Position numbers and translations under genes: made by a program. From positions 1 through 64,000 of the forward strand of contig JAIYDP010000246.1 of assembly GCA_027487435.1 (NCBI GenBank): a stretch of DNA of 64,000 bases, read 5' to 3'. Shown piece by piece: positions 55,285 through 62,913 of the stretch. Numbering within the stretch: the stretch's first letter is position 1; every line of letters begins with the position of its first letter. Origin of the DNA: Verrucomicrobiaceae bacterium (GTDB lineage Bacteria > Verrucomicrobiota > Verrucomicrobiia > Verrucomicrobiales > Akkermansiaceae). The notes under the pieces are model-generated. The model was not told where the DNA came from, did not search any database, and saw only the letters and a list, made by a program, of their open reading frames with translations.

Positions 55285-56652
55285 ATGCACATTTACCCAT
55301 TCATTTCCGCATTCTTTGTCGGGATCGCATTTCCCCTTTCGGCTGTCGAAAAACCCAATGTTCTGTTTATCGCCATCGACGACCTGCGTCCCGAAATCGG
55401 CTGCTACGGCGCACCGCAAGTCAAGACGCCCCACATCGACAAACTAGCAGCGCAGAGCATGCGTTTTGACCGCGCCTATTGCCAAGTGCCAATCTGTATG
55501 GGATCTCGCGCAAGCCTGTTGACGGGGATTCTCCCAACTTCGAAACGTTTCGTCGGCGAATGCCGCGCAGATGTGGACGCGCCTGACGCACCGACCTTGC
55601 CAGAGACCTTCAAGAAATCTGGCTATGCAACCATCTCCAACGGGAAAATTTACCATAATGTCGAAGATGCCGCGAAAAGGAGCTGGAGCGAACCAGCATG
55701 GAAGCCGGAGAACTCGATGAAAAGCGTCGATCCGAAGACCAACTTACGTCTTTCGAAATCGAAACAGCGTGGACTGATCTTCGAATCACCCGATGTGGCG
55801 GATGACGTTTATCCCGACGGTGAGATCGCGAAAAAAACCATCGCGGATCTTCAGCGTCTCAAAAAAGACGGCAAACCGTTTTTTCTCGCTTGCGGATTCT
55901 TCAAGCCCCACATGCCGTTCTATGCTCCGAAGAAATATTGGGATCTCTACGACCGCAATACTATCGAGATTGCGAAGAACCTTTCCCGCCCGACAAACGC
56001 ACCCGAGCAGTTGAAAGGCAGCGGTGAGTTTCGCTCCTACCATTTAGGAGATTACAAAGAAAACTCAGAAGATTTCCACCGCATGATGCGCCACGGCTAC
56101 CTCGCTTGCACCAGCTACACGGACAAACTTGTTGGCGATGTTCTCGCGGAACTGGAACGCCTTGGACTCGCAGAAAACACCATCGTTGTCATCTGGGGAG
56201 ATCACGGATGGCATCTTGGTGAGCATAATTTCTGGGGCAAACACAACACCATGCACCTTGCCACGCGTGTGCCGCTGATCGTGAAAGCACCGGGCAAGAA
56301 GGCGGGAAGCACGACTTCCCTCGTGGAATCTGCCGACATATTTCCTACGCTATGCAAACTCGCCGAACTCGAAATCCCCAAGACGGTGCAAGGCCGTGCT
56401 TTCGTGAATCTTTTCGACAAACCTGATGAACCGTTTCGCCAAGCCGCTTATAGCCGATTTGTCAACGCCGATGCGGTCATCACAGAGCATTTCACCTACA
56501 CTAGTTACAATAGTGGAAAATCCGAAATGCTTTACGACCTCAAGAAAGACCCGACGGAAAACACCAACGTCGCAAGCAAACCTGAGTATGCCGAAACTCG
56601 AACCAAAATGAAAAAGCTGTTAGCGCAGCGTTTGTCCGAAGCTAGCAAATAA
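55285..56652 (+). CDS. Secreted sulfatase 3 with CMGSR active-site motif (iduronate-2-sulfatase-like)
   Basis: 455 aa; signal peptide MHIYPFISAFFVGIAFPLSA. DD in FIAIDDLRPEIGCYG (32-33), GKIYHN in place of the GKWH block, WGDHGWHLGEHNFWGKH (metal site), and TNVASKPEYAETRTKMK at the end are like the iduronate-2-sulfatase branch. The motif around Cys71 is CMGSR, where the third position is Gly instead of the usual Pro or Ala in C-X-P/A-X-R. Formylglycine conversion is therefore uncertain. It is followed 24 bp later by a secreted esterase. The shared TCCCGTAAAA/CTCAAGCGA elements lie upstream, as at sulfatase 2. Confidence 0.9.
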   Translation: MHIYPFISAFFVGIAFPLSAVEKPNVLFIAIDDLRPEIGCYGAPQVKTPHIDKLAAQSMRFDRAYCQVPICMGSRASLLTGILPTSKRFVGECRADVDAPDAPTLPETFKKSGYATISNGKIYHNVEDAAKRSWSEPAWKPENSMKSVDPKTNLRLSKSKQRGLIFESPDVADDVYPDGEIAKKTIADLQRLKKDGKPFFLACGFFKPHMPFYAPKKYWDLYDRNTIEIAKNLSRPTNAPEQLKGSGEFRSYHLGDYKENSEDFHRMMRHGYLACTSYTDKLVGDVLAELERLGLAENTIVVIWGDHGWHLGEHNFWGKHNTMHLATRVPLIVKAPGKKAGSTTSLVESADIFPTLCKLAELEIPKTVQGRAFVNLFDKPDEPFRQAAYSRFVNADAVITEHFTYTSYNSGKSEMLYDLKKDPTENTNVASKPEYAETRTKMKKLLAQRLSEASK

Positions 56653-56676
56653 CCCATCACAACAACGGTTCATTCC

Positions 56677-57606
56677 ATGAAAACAATCCATCACATCCTC
56701 GCTCTTTCGATCGCAATGCAGTCTGTGCATGCTCAGAATCAAGGCTACGAATCAGGTGTCCCCAAACCCAGCCATTCCGAGGTGAGTTACGGGAAACACG
56801 AACGCAATGTCCTCGATTTCTGGCAAGCGAAATCGGAAAAGCCAACACCTCTGGTGCTTGTGATCCACGGCGGCGGTTGGACCAGTGGCAGCAAGGAACG
56901 AGTGGACCGCTTCGCAAACGTGCAGGCTTTTCTCGATGCGGGGATTTCTGTCGCGGCGAACAATTACCGTCTGATGGAACACGCCAAAGATGTCGTCCCG
57001 CCAGTAAAGGCTCCCATGCATGATTCTGCCCGCGCTTTGCAGTTCCTCCGCAGCAAAGCAAAAGATTGGAACATTGACCCCGCAAAAATCGCCGCCGCTG
57101 GAGGCTCGGCTGGTGCTTGTACTAGCCTCTGGCTTGCCTATCACGATGATATGGCCGACCCGAAAAGCGCGGATCCTATTTCCCGCCAGTCCACGCGACT
57201 TTCTTTTGTCGCCGTCATTGGGGCACAGACTACGCTTGATCCAAAGCAGATGAAGGAATGGATGCCCAACAGCAAATACGGCGGCCATGCCTTCGGCAAA
57301 AAAGACTTCGCCCAGTTCATCGCCGACCGTGAAAAAATCCTACCATGGATTGCTGAATATTCACCTTACGCACTGGCAAGCAAGGATGATCCTGCCGTCA
57401 CCATTTTCTACAACACCCCTCCCGCAATGGGAAAACACCAAAAAGACCCGACGCACTCCGCGAACTTCGGCATCGGCCTACAAGCGCATTGCAAGGAACT
57501 GGGCATTGGATGCGACGTGATCTATCCCGACAAAAAAAATCCCCAACCGGAAACACCTACGACCTTCCTGATCAAGAAGCTCTCGCAAAAAACCGACAAG
57601 CGGTGA
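56677..57606 (+). CDS. Secreted alpha/beta hydrolase (carboxylesterase, BD-FAE-like)
   Basis: 309 aa, signal peptide (MKTIHHILALSIAMQSVHAQ). Oxyanion-hole motif HGGGW (64-68), nucleophile in GGSAGA (Ser144), and DPAVTIFYNTPP as the acid-bearing loop. The catalytic His is not certain: HSANFG or a nearby His is a candidate, but the usual DHG motif is absent. It is 24 bp downstream of sulfatase 3, so a cotranscribed de-acylation partner is likely. Confidence 0.82.
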   Translation: MKTIHHILALSIAMQSVHAQNQGYESGVPKPSHSEVSYGKHERNVLDFWQAKSEKPTPLVLVIHGGGWTSGSKERVDRFANVQAFLDAGISVAANNYRLMEHAKDVVPPVKAPMHDSARALQFLRSKAKDWNIDPAKIAAAGGSAGACTSLWLAYHDDMADPKSADPISRQSTRLSFVAVIGAQTTLDPKQMKEWMPNSKYGGHAFGKKDFAQFIADREKILPWIAEYSPYALASKDDPAVTIFYNTPPAMGKHQKDPTHSANFGIGLQAHCKELGIGCDVIYPDKKNPQPETPTTFLIKKLSQKTDKR

Positions 57607-57626
57607 GATCTTTTTGCATGCTTTGA

Positions 57627-58622
57627 TTACTCCGAGAACAACTTTCCAAGCCCGCCAAGGGCTCCGCCTTGCTCTTGGGTGCCGCCCGCTGCGCCGACGA
57701 TGCGCGCTGCCATACGTCCGAAGGGGAGGCTTTGCAGCCAAACGGTGCCGTGGCCTTGCAGCGTCGCAAGGAACAAGCCTTCCCCGCCGAACACCATCGA
57801 TTTGAGATTGCCCGCACGTTCGATGGAGTAGTTGATTTGATTGGTAAAGGCGACTAGGCACCCGGTATCGACGAGGAGTTTTTCGCCTTTCAGCTCCTTG
57901 CGCACCACCATGCCGCCGGCGTGGATGAATGCCATGCCGTCACCGTTGAGGCGCTGAAGGATGAATCCTTCACCACCAAACAATCCAGCGCCCAATTTTT
58001 TGTTGAATGCCATACCGATTTTTGTGCCCAGAGCTGCACAAAGAAAGGCATCGCGCTGGCAAAGAAGCTCGCCATTCATTTGCGAGAGATCGATAGGAAT
58101 GATGGTGCCGGGATAGGGAGAAGCAAACGCCACGCGCTTCTTGCCCGCTCCACGATTGGTGAAATGCGTCATGAACAATGATTCTCCAGTCAGCGCTCGT
58201 TTGCCCACGGCCATCAATTTCCCCATGAATCCTTTATCCGGCTCGGAGCCGTCCCCCATTTTGGTTTCAAAGCCGATGCCGTCTTCCATGTAATTCATCG
58301 CACCCGCCTCAGCCACCACGGTTTCGCCGGGATCGAGCTCGATTTCAACCATCTGCATGCTTTCGCCAAGGATGGTGAAATCGATTTCGTGGGATCGTAT
58401 GCCACGCGTCTGAGAGGGGAAATTCGCAGGCAATGCGGGCGGCGCAACATTGGCAGCAAAGAAATTTGCCAAAGCTATTCCCGCAGGTTGCCAATCGGTC
58501 ATGCCAGGCGACCACACAAGAGTGTCCCGGGTGATGGTGCCGCTTAGCACCAATTCGTTAAGATTTTCTTCATCCGCACTGCCGTTGCTGCCCGAAGGTG
58601 TATGATACGTCCATTGTTTCAT
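57627..58622 (-). CDS. AIM24/TIGR00266-like protein with N-terminal GYF_2 domain
   Basis: 331 aa. N-terminal GYF_2-like domain (about 1-60; [27 protein letters not shown]), then a linker and the AIM24-like beta domain (about 80-331; [28 protein letters not shown] in parts, [26 protein letters not shown]). The C-terminus is Gly-rich. The function of this bacterial family is unknown. The 174 bp upstream, between it and the GRDP-like gene (divergent), must hold both promoters. Confidence 0.88.
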   Translation of the reverse strand: MKQWTYHTPSGSNGSADEENLNELVLSGTITRDTLVWSPGMTDWQPAGIALANFFAANVAPPALPANFPSQTRGIRSHEIDFTILGESMQMVEIELDPGETVVAEAGAMNYMEDGIGFETKMGDGSEPDKGFMGKLMAVGKRALTGESLFMTHFTNRGAGKKRVAFASPYPGTIIPIDLSQMNGELLCQRDAFLCAALGTKIGMAFNKKLGAGLFGGEGFILQRLNGDGMAFIHAGGMVVRKELKGEKLLVDTGCLVAFTNQINYSIERAGNLKSMVFGGEGLFLATLQGHGTVWLQSLPFGRMAARIVGAAGGTQEQGGALGGLGKLFSE

Positions 58623-58796
58623 GGCGCGATCCTAATGCGAACCAAGAAATCCTGCAAACATAAATCCTGCCGAGATACGGCATTGATGGAATCACGATCA
58701 GTCGGCACCATAAACCCGAAATCCCATCGTGATGTGATGGGAAAACGGCTATGGTTTTCTCATTGATGAGGATAGAGTTCGCGATACGCTGGTCGC

Positions 58797-59285
58797 GTGA
58801 CTGACTTGTCTGGACTTTTGCAACGCGTGGAGAGTTTTTCGCTGGACGAAAAAGACGCAGTGCTGCCGTTCACCAGTCGTTTGGCACGGGAACAAGGCTG
58901 GTCGCATGCTTACGCAGCGCGTGTGGTGATGGAATACAAGCGATTCATGCTTTTGGCCGTGGCCGCAGGACATGCGGTTACCCCATCCGAGGCAGTAGAT
59001 CAGGTATGGCATCTGCATTTGCTCTACACGCGCGGCTATTGGCAGGAATTTTGTGGCAACGTTCTAGGCTGTGAAGTGCATCATGGCCCGACCATGGGTG
59101 GAAGCGATGAGACCGAAAAATTCACTCATTGGTATGAAATGACCTGCCAAAGTTATGCGAGAATTTTCGCCGAGCCACCTCCTGCCGACATCTGGCCATC
59201 GCCTGCCGAACGTTTTCGTTCGCTGCCTCGCATGCGCTGGGTGGATCTCTCGAAGTCTTGGGTCATCCCTCGCTGGTTTCTCTGA
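58797..59285 (+). CDS. GRDP-like (glycine-rich domain-containing protein-like) protein
   Basis: 162 aa from a GTG at 58797. The motif VDQVWHLHLLYTRGYWQEF with HHGPT downstream is the signature of the GRDP-like family (PF07173), which is often next to TIGR04222-type membrane proteins. No catalytic role is established. The TIGR04222-like gene begins 17 bp after this stop, so an operon is likely. The last codons of this gene lie inside the left copy of the 47-bp duplication (59277-59323). Confidence 0.75.
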   Translation: MTDLSGLLQRVESFSLDEKDAVLPFTSRLAREQGWSHAYAARVVMEYKRFMLLAVAAGHAVTPSEAVDQVWHLHLLYTRGYWQEFCGNVLGCEVHHGPTMGGSDETEKFTHWYEMTCQSYARIFAEPPPADIWPSPAERFRSLPRMRWVDLSKSWVIPRWFL

Positions 59286-59323
59286 CATTCTTTCCGCTGT
59301 CTATGTTATCTAACCGACAAACC
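59277..59323 (+). repeat. Duplicated 47-bp leader, copy 1
   Basis: Covers the end of the GRDP-like gene and the start of the TIGR04222-like gene. It aligns without gaps to 61826-61872 with 41 of 47 bases identical. The pair is 2549 bp apart. Confidence 0.92.
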
Positions 59324-60208
59324 CCTATGTTGATTCTCTTCATTTCGATTCTGGCTCTGATCGTCGCGCTGATCTTTAGCTGTTCCCTGCGCAGACACCA
59401 CCAAGCTCTGTGGCAAAGATTCGGCGCAAAGCTCTCCGATTTATCCCAATATGACCTAGCTTATCTGATGGGAGGGCCGGTGCGCGTGGTGCAGTTGCTC
59501 ATCGCGCAAATGGTAAAACTTGGCTACATCATACCGAAGAAACAGTTATTTGGCTTCTCTCTCGTGCTGACGAACAAGGCTTTTGCCGATCATGAGCTAG
59601 AGCCTAGCGAAAAACAGTTTCTGCAACATCTGGCACTCCGCAAATCCATCTCAGTGGACGACTGGAAGAAATGGCGTGCGGCGACGGCATCTCTGCTCCA
59701 GTCCAGCGAAGCTCGACTGGCCATTCTGGGTCTCAAGCCCACCAAGGAAGAGGTGAAAAGAGCGAGATCCTCAGTGGCTATGCCGTTTCGCTTATTGTTG
59801 GCTCTTGGGATCTTCTTCGCTTTTGTCCAATTCCAACAAGATGAATCCATGGTGTTTCCGACCCTTTTGATTGTGGCAACATGGATCTGTGGAAAGATCA
59901 TCATTGACCGAATGCCTATCATCACGTCGCACGGGAAACACCTCGGCGATCAAGCCTATCAGTATGCGAGAGAACGCCATGCGGAATTCCCCGTGCAATT
60001 CGCTTGCCTCGGTGTGGTTGCACTAGCGGGCGATGACGTTTGCAAATGCTTAGTCGAACCGTTTCGTACGATGACGCATCAAAAAAGCAAGCATGAAGCA
60101 GGAGACGGAGGCTGTGGCTCGAGCTGTGGATCGAGTTGTGGCTCAGATTCCGGCGGCGACTCAGGCTGCGGCAGCGGCTGTGGTGGCTGCGGCGGTGGAG
60201 GAGATTGA
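59303..60208 (+). CDS. TIGR04222-like membrane protein with Cys/Gly-rich tail
   Basis: 301 aa from the ATG at 59303 (MLSNRQTP; the ATG at 59327 gives MLILFISIL). N-terminal helix about 10-28 and a second hydrophobic stretch at about 168-200. A helical soluble part carries the family core (YLMGGPVRVVQLLIAQMVKLGYI). The tail is strikingly Cys/Gly-rich (GCGSSCGSSCGSDSGG, then GCGGCGGGGD), common in this family and possibly metal-binding or surface-exposed. The function is unknown. The start and the last 6 codons are duplicated at 61.8 and 62.4 kb. Confidence 0.75.
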   Translation: MLSNRQTPMLILFISILALIVALIFSCSLRRHHQALWQRFGAKLSDLSQYDLAYLMGGPVRVVQLLIAQMVKLGYIIPKKQLFGFSLVLTNKAFADHELEPSEKQFLQHLALRKSISVDDWKKWRAATASLLQSSEARLAILGLKPTKEEVKRARSSVAMPFRLLLALGIFFAFVQFQQDESMVFPTLLIVATWICGKIIIDRMPIITSHGKHLGDQAYQYARERHAEFPVQFACLGVVALAGDDVCKCLVEPFRTMTHQKSKHEAGDGGCGSSCGSSCGSDSGGDSGCGSGCGGCGGGGD

Positions 60209-60212
60209 TTTT
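60193..60212 (+). repeat. Duplicated 20-bp end, copy 1
   Basis: CGGTGGAGGAGATTGATTTT covers the last codons (GGGD and stop) of the TIGR04222-like gene. An exact copy is at 62436-62455. Confidence 0.92.
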
Positions 60213-60260
60213 ACGCCTTGCATGTGGATTTGCCACCTGATTCTTTTCTTTCAGCTCAAT

Positions 60261-61736
60261 ATGAAAATACAGTTTTTGCGTGTTGTTTTAGCCACTTTTG
60301 CCATCGCGCCTCTGGCTCTATGTGCCAATCCGGTATCAATGCCTAACATTGAGGAATTGCTGGAAAAGTCGAAACAATCGCAAATCCCCTACCCTCACCA
60401 AGGCAGATACATTTTCAATGTATTGCCGGATTCCCCCGCAGAAAAAAACGCCCTGAAAAATGGTAGCATTTTGAGTCCGAATTACGTTAATGAAATGCCA
60501 ACATTTCCTGATAAAAAAGGAACTATGACTCAATGGCTCAGTCCTACTGGTGAACAAAGAGAGATTCCGCACCCCGGAGGAATGTGGGGGTTTTATCAGG
60601 TGGCGTATCATAACATGGTGTATTGGTATCTCAACCACGGTCAGCGTAAGGACATTTGGGATAAAGAAGTGATGCGAGCAATTTATTCTCAATCTCTCGA
60701 TCCAAAAAATGTGCCAAATCTTTGGAAGCAGGCTTTAGCAAAAGGCTACAAAGAGGATTCGTTGTATCACTGGAGCTTGGCTTGTATGGCGGCTTATTCT
60801 CAAGACAAGGCATTGTTTTCGAAGCATCTTTTGGGCATTGATGATCTCGCGGCACCGAAGAAACCAAGCGATTTTTTTCACCGAGCTGAAGATTGGATTC
60901 ACATGGGGATGTTGTTAGGAGATATGGATCTTATCGATCTGACGTTAGAGACATTTTCTCGGAAAAATGATAGTAAAGAGTTGAAATGGAGCAATCAACT
61001 GCTGGCTTTATCAAGAAAATTTCCTTTACCTAAAGAGTCGCCAGTCGCTCAGGCGGAGCGTATGAAACGAATTCCGTTTCTCAAAGATGCGATTGCGAGT
61101 AAGAAGGGCAATCAACTTCAGGCCACGGCTGCAAAGGTAGAACACAAAAGCCCCTATCGCTTCAAACCTATAACGTATTCACCCCCAATCAAGCATGAAT
61201 ATTCCTTGTTGCTCATACCAGCGAGAGAAGCTGCTAATGTGGATGTTCAAATTGAATTCAAATTCACTAAAAATGCCATGCAATATCTATATTCACCACA
61301 AGATAGAGCCATCAAGTTCGGCCTTCTGGACACTAAGCCTAATAATAAAGAGTTATTGGAAAACCCCGAAGCAGCTAAGTTTACGGCTGGGCCTTTGGCG
61401 GAGTTGGGAGTCAGTGCCAACGCTTTACATCAAGGCATTGCATGCTCGGTCGCATTTCCCGGAAAAGATCTCATTAGTCCTGAAGGTGATGGCTACGTTC
61501 TTCCCAAAGATATAGGAATGAACCAATTTCGTTCCTTTCCCTATTTGTCGTTAGAGCCTGATCGCTACAGCACGCTACGTATCGTAAAAGTGGGGCAATG
61601 GGTAGAACTGCTCATGGACGGCAGGCGTATGGCACTGATTCCATGCGTGGAATCCGTTACTCTTCCTAGCATTTACCTCAAAATCAACAGTTGCGAAGTC
61701 GTGATTCAATCCTTGCGCGGCGAGATTTTGGAGTAA
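60261..61736 (+). CDS. Unknown secreted protein
   Basis: 491 aa from the ATG at 60261 (MKIQFLRVVLATFAIAPLALCANP, signal peptide). The frame from 60093 runs through the Cys/Gly tail of the previous gene and is not supported. The family is not recognised. Near residue 50 is a PDZ-like fragment (FNVLPDSPAEKNALKNGSIL) but no full PDZ domain. The middle part is helical with many Lys/Ser; the C-terminal third is beta-rich (VGQWVELLMDGRRMALIP). Base use is like the neighbours, so no transfer signal is seen here. Confidence 0.7.
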   Translation: MKIQFLRVVLATFAIAPLALCANPVSMPNIEELLEKSKQSQIPYPHQGRYIFNVLPDSPAEKNALKNGSILSPNYVNEMPTFPDKKGTMTQWLSPTGEQREIPHPGGMWGFYQVAYHNMVYWYLNHGQRKDIWDKEVMRAIYSQSLDPKNVPNLWKQALAKGYKEDSLYHWSLACMAAYSQDKALFSKHLLGIDDLAAPKKPSDFFHRAEDWIHMGMLLGDMDLIDLTLETFSRKNDSKELKWSNQLLALSRKFPLPKESPVAQAERMKRIPFLKDAIASKKGNQLQATAAKVEHKSPYRFKPITYSPPIKHEYSLLLIPAREAANVDVQIEFKFTKNAMQYLYSPQDRAIKFGLLDTKPNNKELLENPEAAKFTAGPLAELGVSANALHQGIACSVAFPGKDLISPEGDGYVLPKDIGMNQFRSFPYLSLEPDRYSTLRIVKVGQWVELLMDGRRMALIPCVESVTLPSIYLKINSCEVVIQSLRGEILE

Positions 61737-61825
61737 CCATTGCTGCCGATTTCATCCTGATCCGCACCAAATTTTGTGAATGGAGAGAAGGGGTTTTAAA
61801 GCCAAACGGGAGTTTTTTTCGCTAA

Positions 61826-61872
61826 TTTCTATGACATTCTTTCCGCGACCTATGTTATCAAACCTACAAACC
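61826..61872 (+). repeat. Duplicated 47-bp leader, copy 2
   Basis: 41 of 47 bases match 59277-59323 with no gaps. The equivalent of the TIGR04222 start codon is kept (ATG at 61851), but its short frame reads MLSNLQTF then a TAG stop. Confidence 0.92.
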
Positions 61873-61885
61873 TTCTAGTAATATT

Positions 61886-62389
61886 ATGATTAAATTAGCA
61901 ACCGCAATTATCCTTTTACTTATATTATTAATTTCGACTATTTTGATTAATAATTTAAGAGAATATGATAACGGATATAATGCAGCGGAATACAATTTCA
62001 ATACCTACGTTATTACTATAAAAAATGTTATTAGATTGACTTTATACTCAGTACCAGAGTGTTCATCAATTCGTGCAGAAAAATGGATGATCGATAATAA
62101 ACTTGATCATACATCCTTGCATGGAAGTGACGCAAAATCAATGTGGGTAAAATTACAAGATTATACGGATCTATCAGCAGATAATATGAATAAAAGAAGA
62201 ATAATTAACCAAGATTATCAGCTCGTTATGGAGGCAGATAATCACGTCAAAACTACGCTAATCATTACACAATGTAAGTATTCTAGCCAGACAGATGATG
62301 TTGTGTTATTTGCTATTAAAGAAGATCGTTTGTGTCAGATAATTCTTCAAAGACCTATTGCAATAAAATTAGGAATTAAAGGTCTCTGA
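61886..62389 (+). CDS. AT-rich orphan membrane protein
   Basis: 167 aa (MIKLATAIILLLILLISTILINN). An N-terminal membrane helix (about 3-22) is followed by a soluble part rich in Asn, Asp, Ile and Lys. No family is recognised. The base composition is clearly AT-rich against all neighbours, indicating recent acquisition. It lies between copy 2 of the 47-bp leader and copy 2 of the 20-bp end, where a TIGR04222-like gene would be expected. Confidence 0.65.
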   Translation: MIKLATAIILLLILLISTILINNLREYDNGYNAAEYNFNTYVITIKNVIRLTLYSVPECSSIRAEKWMIDNKLDHTSLHGSDAKSMWVKLQDYTDLSADNMNKRRIINQDYQLVMEADNHVKTTLIITQCKYSSQTDDVVLFAIKEDRLCQIILQRPIAIKLGIKGL

Positions 62390-62435
62390 AAACCCTCAAT
62401 GACTGATCTTCTGTTATGATACAATTCGCATGCCT

Positions 62436-62455
62436 CGGTGGAGGAGATTGATTTT
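62436..62455 (+). repeat. Duplicated 20-bp end, copy 2
   Basis: Exact copy of 60193-60212, the 3' end of the TIGR04222-like gene. It lies 46 bp after the stop of the AT-rich gene. Confidence 0.92.
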
Positions 62456-62496
62456 GCTGCTTGGCGATACTTGGTGAAAATTTCGCTATGGACCAC

Positions 62497-62706
62497 ACAC
62501 GTGTGCTGCCCTATTTCCAAAATCGGAAATGCCTCGGCACAGGCGTGTTGCCCTATTTCCGAAATCGGAAATGCCCCAGCACAGGTGTGCTGCCCTATTT
62601 CCAAAATCGGAAATGCCTCAGCACACGTGTGCTGCCCTATTTCCGAAATCGGAAATGCCTTAGCACACGTGTGTTGCCCTATTTCCGAAATCGGAAATGC
62701 CCCTCC
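62497..62706. repeat. Tandem array C: five 42-bp units with two palindromes
   Basis: Five exact-period 42-bp units. Each holds ATTTCCRA-AA-TCGGAAAT (8-bp arms) and, at the junctions, up to a perfect 14-bp palindrome AGCACACGTGTGCT. 42 bp is four helical turns. The repeat is read as 14-residue units in one frame, but no gene start is supported. No array-A/B paralogue follows; the next gene is on the opposite strand. It lies directly after the duplicated 20-bp end. Confidence 0.93.
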
Positions 62707-62848
62707 GAACGTTAGGTGGCTACTTGTCAAAACTTGCAATGCCTTGGCAAACGCTTGTTTGATATGCGAGCGGGTATGATGGTTTTTTGGTGGCTCGACT
62801 GGGAGGGAAGAATCATTTTCGCCATCGGATGCTTAGGGAGGGGAGAAA

Positions 62849-62891
62849 ACAGGCGGGACGCCTGTTTGCCGAGACAGGCGGGGACGCCTGT
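62849..62891. repeat. REP-like double hairpin
   Basis: Two nearly identical palindromes: ACAGGCGGGACGCCTGT (62849-62865) and ACAGGCGGGGACGCCTGT (62874-62891), 8 bp apart. REP/BIME-like elements look like this and may also end the transcript of the carboxynorspermidine synthase, which stops at 62914. Confidence 0.7.
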
Positions 62892-62913
62892 CCTCCTAGT
62901 GATGCAAGACAGC

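Noticed and set aside
60093-60260. Long N-terminal extension of the 60.3-kb secreted protein
   Set aside because: The Ala-rich stretch is an off-frame reading of the Cys/Gly tail of the previous gene; a clean signal peptide starts at 60261.
62438-62779. 14-residue repeat protein in array C
   Set aside because: Both strands are open because of the palindromes; no start, signal or composition supports translation.
62849-62891. Simple intrinsic terminator
   Set aside because: No T-tract follows either hairpin; a REP-like element is more likely, though it may still end transcripts.
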